Positions 35,556 through 42,997 of a stretch of 64,000 nt of DNA are shown here, piece after piece (within the stretch, counting starts at the first letter, position 1; every line of letters begins with the position of its first letter). The DNA lies in NCBI GenBank assembly GCA_012515075.1, contig JAAYZC010000003.1, positions 1 to 64,000 of the forward strand, in the 5' to 3' direction. Below the pieces are notes generated by a model that had not been told where the DNA came from, searched no databases, and worked only from the letters and a program-made list of their open reading frames with translations. A program made the translations under genes and the position numbers. This DNA comes from Thermoplasmatales archaeon. GTDB taxonomy: Archaea > Thermoplasmatota > Thermoplasmata > Methanomassiliicoccales > Methanomethylophilaceae.

Positions 35556-37127
35556 TTAAACCCTCTTGCCCGGTCCGAACAAGGAGGGGAATTGCTGCGA
35601 ATCGGTGTGCGGCAGGAACTGGGCCGACGAGTATTCGTCGAAGAACACGGGATCGGAACCCAGATCCCTGTATGTCATCCGCCGGAATGCCTCGGTCGTC
35701 CTTGTGCGGAAACCCTCGGAAACCAGGTACTGCCTGGCTCCGCCCAGGGACGCGTTCCCGAGGTACTGGTACCGGTCCCTGTCCACATCTGGGAAGAGAC
35801 CGATGGCGATGGCGGAGTCAGTGTCTATGAACTTGCCGAACCCGCCGGCAATGTATATCCTGTCGAGGTCTGAGAACTCCGTCCCCAGACCTTTCGCCAT
35901 GGACCTGGCCGCCGAGTATATGGCAGCCTTGGTCATGATTATGTGCTTTATCTCGGATTCTGATATGTTTATCCCGTCTGCCACCGTCAGAAGCCTTTCC
36001 CCGTCCTCTTCGGTGTATGGCGCTTCCCCTGTCATGTTGCCCTTCTTGTCTATCATCCCCGCCAGGAAGAGCTGGGCCACCAGATCCACTATTCCCGATC
36101 CGCATATGCCCTCTGGCTTCGAACCCCCGATCACGGTGTACGTTATCCTGCCGTCCTCTATCCTGACACTGTCTATGGCCCCCGGGTTTGCCATCATCCC
36201 GGAGGCTATGTTTCCTCCTTCGAACGCCGGGCCCGCCGACGACGAGCACACCAGCATCATCTCCGCGTTTCCAAGGGCCACCTCCCCGTTGGTGCCCACG
36301 TCCATGAGCAGGCAGAGGTCTTCCGAGCGGTCCATCCCGGAGAAGACTATGTCGGAGGCTATGTCACCGCCGACATAGGAGGCTGAGCAGGGCATGCATA
36401 CGACCCTTGCGTCCGCTGATACGCCACGGATTCCGCTCTCGGAGCCCTTTATCTCGGACTCCCTGAACTCGGGCACATAGGGGGGAAGCCTCAGAGGGGC
36501 CGGGTCCCTGCCCAGGAAGAGATATGTCATCACGGTGTTCCCTGAGATGCAGACCGAATCGATCTCCGCCGGGGCCTCGAACCATTCCAGAAGGCCGTTG
36601 ATGGTGCCTAACAGCAGATCCCTGAGCTCCCCGGTCCCGTTGTCCTCGGAGTACTGTATCCTGGAGAGCACGTCCTCGCCGCGGATCCTCTGCATGTTCT
36701 CCCCGACGGCCGTGTAAAGCTCCACTCCCTTATCGAGATCCAACACGCTCACGCCCACGGTCGTGGTGCCTATGTCCACCGCGAGACCCAGCCCCCCGGA
36801 CAGAGGCGTGAGGTCCTCGGCGTCCACCCTCCTGCGGTCCGATGCGGCGATGGTGGAATCGCTCTCCTTCCTTATTACCTGGATTACGGCATCGTACGAA
36901 ACGGGCGTCTGGCATGCCAGCACCCGATCCATCCCGCATCCGTCGAAGGGAACATCGCTCTCCGGCGCTATGCGCACGCCGCATTTCCCGCATCTGCCCC
37001 TCCCCCCGCACGGGAGCCTGATGGGCACCCCCGCCTGCTTGGCCGCTTCGGAGATGAGCGTCCCCTCTTCGACCTCCGTCGTCTTTCCGTCCGGATGGAA
37101 TCTGACAGTGAATCCTGACATGCACAT
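35556..37127 (-). CDS. Reductive activator of the corrinoid iron-sulfur protein (RACo-like, COG3894)
   Basis: The 523-residue protein has an N-terminal plant-type 2Fe-2S domain (C40, C46, C49, C72) and an ASKHA ATPase part with LGLAVDIGTTTVGVSVLD, LLMDVGTNGE and IYIAGGFGKFIDTD. It ends with the QFLPHTD segment of the family. It uses ATP to drive one-electron reduction of inactive cob(II) protein. The 2Fe-2S form marks it as RACo rather than RamA, which has two C-terminal 4Fe-4S sites. ATG at 37127 has TAATATTA about 22 nt upstream, so it may be leaderless. Ends in TAA. Confidence 0.9.
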   Translation of the reverse strand: MCMSGFTVRFHPDGKTTEVEEGTLISEAAKQAGVPIRLPCGGRGRCGKCGVRIAPESDVPFDGCGMDRVLACQTPVSYDAVIQVIRKESDSTIAASDRRRVDAEDLTPLSGGLGLAVDIGTTTVGVSVLDLDKGVELYTAVGENMQRIRGEDVLSRIQYSEDNGTGELRDLLLGTINGLLEWFEAPAEIDSVCISGNTVMTYLFLGRDPAPLRLPPYVPEFRESEIKGSESGIRGVSADARVVCMPCSASYVGGDIASDIVFSGMDRSEDLCLLMDVGTNGEVALGNAEMMLVCSSSAGPAFEGGNIASGMMANPGAIDSVRIEDGRITYTVIGGSKPEGICGSGIVDLVAQLFLAGMIDKKGNMTGEAPYTEEDGERLLTVADGINISESEIKHIIMTKAAIYSAARSMAKGLGTEFSDLDRIYIAGGFGKFIDTDSAIAIGLFPDVDRDRYQYLGNASLGGARQYLVSEGFRTRTTEAFRRMTYRDLGSDPVFFDEYSSAQFLPHTDSQQFPSLFGPGKRV

Positions 37128-37183
37128 CAAATCCCACGGTGCGTTAATATTACTATGTTCGGCACCTTGACCTAGAATCTATT

Positions 37184-37194
37184 TAACGGCGTTA
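37184..37194. promoter_or_regulatory. Palindrome beside the peroxiredoxin TATA box
   Basis: TAACG (37184-37188) and CGTTA (37190-37194) flank one base. The TATA-like CTTTAATATC begins just downstream, and the peroxiredoxin ATG is at 37258. The site lies between divergent reactivase and peroxiredoxin genes. Confidence 0.35.
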
Positions 37195-37257
37195 GACTTT
37201 AATATCCGCCACAGCGATACTGTAAACCTGGTCCTCACAGGACAGGAGATTTAAAAA

Positions 37258-37938
37258 ATGTGCGAAGAACAGCAGTACAACAAGCTGCCTCTCATAGGCG
37301 ACAAAGCCCCGGAGTTCGAAGCGGTTACCACCCAGGGCACCATAAGCTTCCCCAGTGACTACAAGGGAAAGTGGGTGATACTCTTCTCCCACCCCGCGGA
37401 CTTCACCCCGGTGTGCACCACGGAATTCATGACTTTCGCCCACAGGTCCAAGGAGCTCGAGGAGCTCAACTGCGAGCTGGTGGGGCTCTCCATCGACTCC
37501 CTCTACGCCCACATCGCATGGCTCAGGAAGATCCAGGACATCGAGTGGAACGGAATGAAGAACGTGGAGGTAAAATTCCCGCTCATCGAGGATATAAAGA
37601 TGGACATCGCCAGACTCTACGGGATGCTCCAGCCTGGCGCCTCGAACACCCAGGCCGTCAGATGCGTGTACTTCATCGACCCCAAGGGCATCATAAGGTG
37701 CATAATGTATTACCCCATGTCCACCGGAAGGAACTTCGACGAGATGAAGAGGGTCGTCATAGCCCTCCAGAAGGCGGACAGGGACGGAGTGGCCACACCT
37801 GCCAACTGGCAACCCGGGGACGACACCATAATACCCACGGCCGGATCCTGCGGCACCGCCAAGGAGAGGATGGAGTCCAAGGACGAGAGCAAGTACTGTC
37901 TCGACTGGTTCCTCTGCTTCAATAAAGAGAAGAAGTGA
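37258..37938 (+). CDS. Peroxiredoxin, Prx6-like
   Basis: The 226-residue protein has the peroxidatic C53 in SHPADFTPVCTTEF, a conserved WLRKIQDIEW region and extra cysteines near the end (GSCGTAK, YCLDW, LCF) as in archaeal thioredoxin peroxidases such as the Aeropyrum enzyme. It reduces hydrogen and organic peroxides in the cytoplasm. AGGAG precedes the ATG. It may protect the oxygen-sensitive corrinoid and A-cluster proteins made next door. Confidence 0.95.
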   Translation: MCEEQQYNKLPLIGDKAPEFEAVTTQGTISFPSDYKGKWVILFSHPADFTPVCTTEFMTFAHRSKELEELNCELVGLSIDSLYAHIAWLRKIQDIEWNGMKNVEVKFPLIEDIKMDIARLYGMLQPGASNTQAVRCVYFIDPKGIIRCIMYYPMSTGRNFDEMKRVVIALQKADRDGVATPANWQPGDDTIIPTAGSCGTAKERMESKDESKYCLDWFLCFNKEKK

Positions 37939-38026
37939 GCTGCCTCCGGCATCTCCTCGACTCGCCGGCCTTTTGGCCGGACCAAACCGATTAACACCCA
38001 ATCTTTTATTCCGAGACACGATTCGG

Positions 38027-38734
38027 ATGGCCATGAAGATAGCGGGATTCCTGAGGACGACACTTTTGGACTGGGACGGCAAGGTAGCCTGCACGGTTTA
38101 TCTCGCGGGATGCAACTTCAGATGCCCGTACTGTCACAACCGGGACCTGGTCCTGCATCCCGAAGCGGTGCAGGGTCTCGATCAGGAAGCCGTGCTGGGC
38201 TACATAGGCGAGCATTCGGATTTCCTCGACGGAGCGGTGATATCGGGCGGAGAGCCCACACTTGACCCGGGTCTGCTGGATCTGATCAAGAGGATAAGGG
38301 GCAAAGGGCTGTCCATAAAGCTGGACACGAACGGCAGCCGCCCCGAGGTACTCGACGACCTCATAGGCGCAGGACTGGTGGACATGGTCGCCATGGACAT
38401 CAAAGCGCCCTTGAACGCAGACCGCTACTCCTCCGTGGCCGGGGTCCCGGCGGACGTGGAAGCTCTCAGAAGGAGCATAAGGATCATCATGGAGTCGGGA
38501 GTGGACTACGAGTTCAGGACCACTGTGGCACCCATACTCGTCAAGGAGCGGGACATAGAGGAGATCTGCCGGGAGATAAGAGGCGCCAAGTGCTACTGCC
38601 TGCACCAGTTCCGCCCCGACGTCACCCTGGACGACAAGCTGGAGGTTCTGGATCCCTACCCTGAATCGAAGGTGCTCGGCATGGCCGAGGCCGCCAGACC
38701 CTACGTAAGGCGCGTGAAGGTCAGAGGGATCTGA
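38027..38734 (+). CDS. Radical SAM activase of anaerobic ribonucleotide reductase (NrdG-like)
   Basis: The 235-residue protein has the CxxxCxxC radical SAM motif in LAGCNFRCPYCHN, then ISGGEPTLDPGL, KLDTNGSRPEVL and DMVAMDIKAPLN. This is the archaeal-style NrdG/PflA-related activase that places a glycyl radical on anaerobic ribonucleotide reductase. No nrdD is in the window. CTTTTATTC lies about 20 nt before the ATG, suggesting a leaderless message. Its stop abuts the stop of the convergent aldehyde dehydrogenase gene. Confidence 0.88.
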   Translation: MAMKIAGFLRTTLLDWDGKVACTVYLAGCNFRCPYCHNRDLVLHPEAVQGLDQEAVLGYIGEHSDFLDGAVISGGEPTLDPGLLDLIKRIRGKGLSIKLDTNGSRPEVLDDLIGAGLVDMVAMDIKAPLNADRYSSVAGVPADVEALRRSIRIIMESGVDYEFRTTVAPILVKERDIEEICREIRGAKCYCLHQFRPDVTLDDKLEVLDPYPESKVLGMAEAARPYVRRVKVRGI

Positions 38735-40141
38735 TCATACCAGGAAGCTCTCCATCCTGGCCTCCTGGGCGGGCCTCATCCCTGCCGTCCCCTCGTTGAC
38801 GGAATGCCTGACGGCCGGGACCGATGCCTTGAAGAGCTCTATGGCCGCAGGGTCCCTGCTGAATATGCCCGCGGAAAGTCCGCACTCCGTCTGGAACATC
38901 TTCTCTATCGCGTCATCCAGGTCCTTCGCGAGCTGTATGACCAATATGGGAAGGCCCGTATCCATGTAGTTCAGGTCATCCTCCTCGTTGAGGCCCATCA
39001 TTATAGCGGGGATCACGTAGAAACCTTCGGCCGTTGTCTCCTTCCTGACCCTGGTGCCACCGAACACTACCTTGTCGCGACGGCTCTCGACCGTTTTGAG
39101 GAATTTCTCCATCGCGCTTTCAGATATGAGCGGTCCGGCGAAGGCCCCCTTCTCAGAGGGGTCATCTATCACCATGCCCTTGGCCGACTCCAGCAACGCG
39201 TCCAGGAGTTCCTTCTGCTCCTCCGCGGTGACAACCACCTTGGAACAGGAGTGGAGGCGCTGGCCGCTGTAAATGAACGCCGATTCCAGTATCTCCCTGG
39301 CCGCCTCGCGGGCGTTCGGTGCCTTGTACAGCATAATCGGGTTCATTCCTTTCGGTTCGTTCACGAACATCAGCTCGTCGTCGACCTGCAGGAACATCAG
39401 ATCATCCATCTGACTCCCGGATCCGGATGCCACGACCCCCGCGAGCCTGTCGTCGTTCGCCAGTTCCTGCATGGTCCCCCGCCTTCTGTCCACCAGCACG
39501 TTCATTACTCCGGGGGGCAGTCCCGCCTCCTCGAATACACGGTACAGGGAATAGACCGGCACGGGGCAGAACACGGAGGGCATCACCACGACGGTGTTCC
39601 CGGCCAGCATGGCGGCGGCGGCGAACCCCACAGGAGACGCGAGAGGAGAGTTGTGGGTGGATATCACCGCCCACACGCCCTTCGGTTTCCCGGGCGGCGC
39701 GGCGGATGAGGCCCTGGACGTCTCAGATTCCAGTATCTCCGTCAGCCTGTCCACCTCGGACAGGGCCTCCTCCCTCGTCATCCCCGAACTGACCACGACG
39801 GTGGCGGCGAGCCTGTACCTCAGCGACTTGACATTCTCCAGGGCCTTAGCGAATATCGAGGCCCTCTCGCCTGACCCCATGGAGGCCCATCCCCCGAAAG
39901 CTCTGGATGCGGCGGACACGCACTCGCGGGCGATGCCGGCCTCTGGCTCCTGGAACATGCCGAACCTTATGCTCTTGTCGATCGGGCTCCAGACAGGGAA
40001 CTCGTTGCCGGAGGCCACGTTGAAACCTCCCATCACGGTGGGGTAATCCCTCTTCTCCTGCTGGAGAACCGAGAGCAGCGCCCCCTCGAACTTCTTATCA
40101 TCTTCCGAAGGCTTCTGTCCCGATGCGGTCCTGTCAAACAT
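38735..40141 (-). CDS. Aldehyde dehydrogenase family protein
   Basis: The 468-residue protein has the ALDH superfamily fold signs: NAD-binding region VWAVISTHNSPLASPVGF...ALAGNTVVVMPS, and the catalytic cysteine in FIYSGQRLHSCSKVVV. It resembles succinate-semialdehyde or pyrroline-5-carboxylate-type members more than acylating ALDH. The substrate is unknown; acetaldehyde or lactaldehyde from the salvage route at 46-48 kb is one guess. TTAAGATA about 25 nt before the ATG suggests leaderless expression. Confidence 0.82.
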   Translation of the reverse strand: MFDRTASGQKPSEDDKKFEGALLSVLQQEKRDYPTVMGGFNVASGNEFPVWSPIDKSIRFGMFQEPEAGIARECVSAASRAFGGWASMGSGERASIFAKALENVKSLRYRLAATVVVSSGMTREEALSEVDRLTEILESETSRASSAAPPGKPKGVWAVISTHNSPLASPVGFAAAAMLAGNTVVVMPSVFCPVPVYSLYRVFEEAGLPPGVMNVLVDRRRGTMQELANDDRLAGVVASGSGSQMDDLMFLQVDDELMFVNEPKGMNPIMLYKAPNAREAAREILESAFIYSGQRLHSCSKVVVTAEEQKELLDALLESAKGMVIDDPSEKGAFAGPLISESAMEKFLKTVESRRDKVVFGGTRVRKETTAEGFYVIPAIMMGLNEEDDLNYMDTGLPILVIQLAKDLDDAIEKMFQTECGLSAGIFSRDPAAIELFKASVPAVRHSVNEGTAGMRPAQEARMESFLV

Positions 40142-40194
40142 GGACGATGTATCACAGGGTGTTATCTTAACCTTTTTAGCCCGACAGCGTCAAC

Positions 40195-40204
40195 GATTAT
40201 ATAC
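40195..40204 (+). promoter_or_regulatory. TATA box of tRNA-Val(CAC)
   Basis: GATTATATAC lies about 25-33 nt before the tRNA 5-prime end, the expected place for an archaeal TATA box. Confidence 0.65.
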
Positions 40205-40227
40205 AAAAAAGGCTTAATCCGGAGCAA

Positions 40228-40303
40228 GGGCCCGTGGTCTAGGGGTTATGACGTTGCCTTCACACGGCAAAGGTCGCCGGTTCAAATCCGGCCGAGCCCA
40301 CCA
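40228..40303 (+). tRNA. tRNA-Val (anticodon CAC)
   Basis: The body runs 40228-40300 with encoded CCA to 40303. Anticodon stem TTGCC/GGCAA encloses loop TTCACAC. The T arm is GCCGGTTCAAATCCGGC. In the acceptor stem, GGGCCCG faces CGAGCCC, which leaves a C-A mismatch at pair 5-68. It differs from the tRNA-Val(TAC) gene at only four positions. Confidence 0.93.
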
Positions 40304-40482
40304 TCTTCTACATTGCATCCTCTTCGGATAGCCTGCATGCTTCGTCCGGAGAGGTTCTCGGCATGCCCTTCGCATCATGCGACGCAAAGGGTAAAGACTC
40401 CGCCGGCTCATTCTCCGTCGATGTCGCCGGATGGTTGCTGTTCGCATACCTTCCATTACGGACGACGGATTCGGAGGCTTGA
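40304..40482. other. Spacer between tRNA-Val(CAC) and the Imm5-like gene
   Basis: No further gene is seen in these 179 nt. The end carries CGGAGGCTTGA, the ribosome site for the next gene. A clear TATA box is lacking, so the Imm5-like gene may be read through from the tRNA promoter or from a weak promoter here. Confidence 0.4.
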
Positions 40483-40950
40483 ATGCAGAAAGGACCCAAG
40501 ATAAGTCTGACGGACGACGGACCGCTGAGGACGGAGATACACAGGATCTGCGAGACGACGGACCGCAGGGGTCTGGCAAGATGGTCCATCCTTCTGGCGG
40601 GACGCGCATTGCACTCCGCAGGCTTGGACCCCGATTCCATAGAATGCGTCCGGGAAGGTTTCGCCGTGAACGGGAGATGGCAGGAAGGCCTTGCGACCGT
40701 GGGGGATGTCAGACGGGCGGCTTTCGTCATACACAGGATCGCCCGCGCATGCGAAAGCGAGACTGAGAGGGCTGCGTTGAGGGCTGCCGGACATGCGGTG
40801 GCCAGCGGACATGTCGGAGAACATGCCTTGGTGGCATCGGATTACGCTGTGAGGACGGCCTGCCTCGCCGATCTCGGCGATATCGGGGCCGCGACCCGAG
40901 AAAGACTGTTACAGCTTGAAGAGCTCAGAGGGGCCTCCGAACACACCTAG
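40483..40950 (+). CDS. Imm5-like putative immunity family protein
   Basis: The 155-residue helical protein contains AALRAAGHAVASGHVGEHALVASDYAV, which matches the conserved alanine/histidine segment of the Imm5-like putative immunity protein family. Members occur widely in bacteria and archaea, often without a toxin neighbour, so a true immunity role is unproven. GGAGG lies 5 nt before the ATG. It is the only gene here that stops with TAG; reading through would add 37 codons to a TGA at 41062. It sits between two inverted tRNA-Val genes. Confidence 0.65.
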   Translation: MQKGPKISLTDDGPLRTEIHRICETTDRRGLARWSILLAGRALHSAGLDPDSIECVREGFAVNGRWQEGLATVGDVRRAAFVIHRIARACESETERAALRAAGHAVASGHVGEHALVASDYAVRTACLADLGDIGAATRERLLQLEELRGASEHT

Positions 40951-40978
40951 CCGAACTCGTGGCATGCAGGTGGGTCCG

Positions 40979-41103
40979 GGCCCGTCAGCGGGCCATCCTC
41001 TTCACAGACCCGGATCGTTTGGGCCGAGGGAATCCAAAAAGGAGGAAGAACCGCTCGACGGTGAATGGCAGACGGGTTCCCTCGGCCCTCATCCATATGG
41101 ATG
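40979..41103 (-). ncRNA. Candidate structured RNA with long inverted repeat
   Basis: Arms 41021-41032 and 41077-41088 are perfect 12-bp reverse complements (GGGCCGAGGGAA and TTCCCTCGGCCC) enclosing 44 nt that hold a small inner hairpin. A second hairpin (40979-40984 with 40989-40994) and a 14-bp palindrome (41090-41103) flank it. A good minus-strand TATA box lies at 41131-41142, about 25-30 nt from the palindrome. The layout could be a stable small RNA, perhaps H/ACA-like, or a terminator of the Imm5-like gene. No known family is recognised. Confidence 0.35.
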
Positions 41104-41130
41104 GATGCATAATCCATATACAAGCATGCA

Positions 41131-41142
41131 GATATATAAAAC
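41131..41142 (-). promoter_or_regulatory. Strong minus-strand TATA box downstream of tRNA-Val(TAC)
   Basis: Read on the minus strand the motif is GTTTTATATATC, preceded by purine-rich GAGAA as a BRE would be. No protein gene starts downstream on that strand before the Imm5-like gene, so it is either a promoter for the structured element or unused. Confidence 0.45.
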
Positions 41143-41183
41143 TTCTCAGAACCCGGAGAAGAATATGTGTTCATGCAAGAAGA

Positions 41184-41259
41184 TGGTGGGCCCGGCCGGA
41201 TTTGAACCGGCGACCTTTGCCTTGTAAGGGCAACGTCATAACCCCTAGACCACGGGCCC
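41184..41259 (-). tRNA. tRNA-Val (anticodon TAC)
   Basis: The body is 41187-41259 with encoded CCA at 41184-41186. Anticodon stem TTGCC/GGCAA encloses CTTACAA. The acceptor GGGCCCG/CGGGCCC is fully paired. TTTTTAATAATG on the minus strand, 22-30 nt upstream, is its TATA box. It faces the CAC gene about 0.9 kb away. Confidence 0.94.
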
Positions 41260-41361
41260 GACAGACCGTGATAATGAAGCATTATTAAAAACCATTTGCC
41301 TTCGAGCGTTATCCTAATCAGTCATAATGAAATAGTAAGAATATATTGGGATTCACCGAAA

Positions 41362-41433
41362 GCGGCTGTAGTCTAGTGGTTAGGACGGAAGCTTCCCAAG
41401 CTTCTAACTCGGGTTCGAATCCCGGCAGCCGCA
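41362..41433 (+). tRNA. tRNA-Gly (anticodon CCC)
   Basis: GCGGCTG pairs with CAGCCGC, the D arm reads TAGTCTAGTGGTTAGGA, stem GAAGC/GCTTC encloses TTCCCAA, and GGTTCGAATCC marks the T arm. CCA is not encoded; CCT follows. AATATATTGG about 20 nt upstream is its TATA box. Confidence 0.95.
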
Positions 41434-41524
41434 CCTCCCGTCCTTCTTGCCTCCGAGCCCGATCGATTCCGTCAGACGCCTCGGGGCAGTGCCGGTTATC
41501 TACCTTCAAAACGTTCTGAACCCT

Positions 41525-42898
41525 ATGAAAGCGACCGGCAGGACCGGATCGGAATCCTCCGCGGTGCTTCTGGCCGTCTGCGCCGGGTCCGTTCTCACCC
41601 CTCTGATGGGTACGATGATGAGCCTGGCACTGCCGCATATAGCCGCCGACTTCGATGCCGGGGCGCGCTCTCTGGCCATGGTCAACACCGCCTTCCTGAT
41701 AGCCTCGGTGGTCTTCATGGTGCCTGCGGCACGCCTTGCCAGCATATACGGCATGAAGCGCGCGTCCTTGGCGGGACTCGCCGCGGTCATAGCAACCGCC
41801 GTCCTTTCCGCATACAGCCCCTCCATGGAGTTCCTCCTTGCGATGAGGTTTCTAATGGGAGCCGGCTCATCCGTTCTGGCGGTGACGGGGATAGCCATGC
41901 TGTCCACGGTGTATCCTCTGAACAGACGCGGTTGGGCCATAGGCGTCTACACCGCGGTGATGTATACGGGATTCGCATTGGGCCCGGCCCTCGGAGGGGC
42001 GGTATCGGACCTTGCGGGATGGAGGGTGCTCTTCCTGCTGACCGTACCCGTCTCCGTCATCTCCGTTTTTTTCTTCCTGAGATTCCGCGGGGAGATTAAC
42101 CCGATGAAGGGGGAAGATTCGGACCTCCGCGGGGCCGTGCTTTGGATGACATCGATACTGGTGCTGATGTGCGGAGTGGCCAACGCGACCGATCTCTTGG
42201 GGGCGGCTCTGATACCGATCGGGTCGGTAATGCTTACCGTCACCGTCTTCATCCTCAGGAGGACTGAGCATCCCGTCCTGGAAATCGATATGTTCCGCAC
42301 GGTCATGTTCAGACGCTCCTCCCTGGCTGCCCTTCTGTACTATGCGTCCGTCTCTTCCGTCACATTCTTCATGGCATTGTATCTGCAGAGCATAGGGGGA
42401 CTCACGGCAACCGAGGCGGGCATCCTGATGATGTTGCAACCGATGGTCCAGGTCCTGCTTACCACTTCCGTGGGGTCCGTGTCGGACAGGATGAGGGACA
42501 GACGGATACTGCCCACGGCCGGGGTGGCGTTGACCGCTGTCGGTTCTGCGATGATGATGTCCATCGGAACGGGGTCCTCCTTGCCCTACACGGCGTCCGT
42601 CCTTCTCATCTTCGGCCTGGGCATGGCCCTCTTCTCCGCTCCGAACACATCGACCATCATGTCCTCGGTCCCGGACAGGTACCAAGGGGAGGCTTCAGGC
42701 ACGGTTTGCCTGGTCCGGCAGGCTGGTATGATGGCCTCCATGGGGATCGCCACTGTGTTCGTTTCCGCTTTCATGGGGTCCATGGACACCCTGGACCCTT
42801 CGAACTACGGGGAGTTCCTCGGCGCCCTGCACGCGACCTTCGCAGTATGCCTGGCCATGTGCATCGCCGCGGCCACCTTCTCCTGGTTCAGAGAATGA
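41525..42898 (+). CDS. MFS multidrug exporter, DHA2 (EmrB/QacA) type
   Basis: The 457-residue protein has 13-14 membrane helices. Motif RLASIYGMKRASL follows the second helix and RFLMGAGSSVLA the fourth, and the 14-helix layout is that of drug/proton antiporters of the EmrB/QacA group. ALGPALGGAVSDLAGWRVLFLLTVP is the antiporter motif C region. The substrate is unknown. ATG at 41525 was taken because the hydrophobic part begins soon after; no ribosome site is seen. No regulator gene is adjacent. Confidence 0.85.
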   Translation: MKATGRTGSESSAVLLAVCAGSVLTPLMGTMMSLALPHIAADFDAGARSLAMVNTAFLIASVVFMVPAARLASIYGMKRASLAGLAAVIATAVLSAYSPSMEFLLAMRFLMGAGSSVLAVTGIAMLSTVYPLNRRGWAIGVYTAVMYTGFALGPALGGAVSDLAGWRVLFLLTVPVSVISVFFFLRFRGEINPMKGEDSDLRGAVLWMTSILVLMCGVANATDLLGAALIPIGSVMLTVTVFILRRTEHPVLEIDMFRTVMFRRSSLAALLYYASVSSVTFFMALYLQSIGGLTATEAGILMMLQPMVQVLLTTSVGSVSDRMRDRRILPTAGVALTAVGSAMMMSIGTGSSLPYTASVLLIFGLGMALFSAPNTSTIMSSVPDRYQGEASGTVCLVRQAGMMASMGIATVFVSAFMGSMDTLDPSNYGEFLGALHATFAVCLAMCIAAATFSWFRE

Positions 42899-42997
42899 GC
42901 GCCGAAGGGCCCCCTGCACCCCCGAGATGCCTTCCGCATCCAGAGATTTATTCACACAGTTTATATCAGGCATTACCGATGAGGTAAGCGATTTGAT

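Noticed and set aside
41165-41227. A short plus-strand ORF with GGAG and a TATA-like stretch upstream, ending in GPAGFEPATFAL
   Set aside because: The sequence is the antisense of tRNA-Val and gives a peptide known as a common false annotation; the apparent signals are coincidental.
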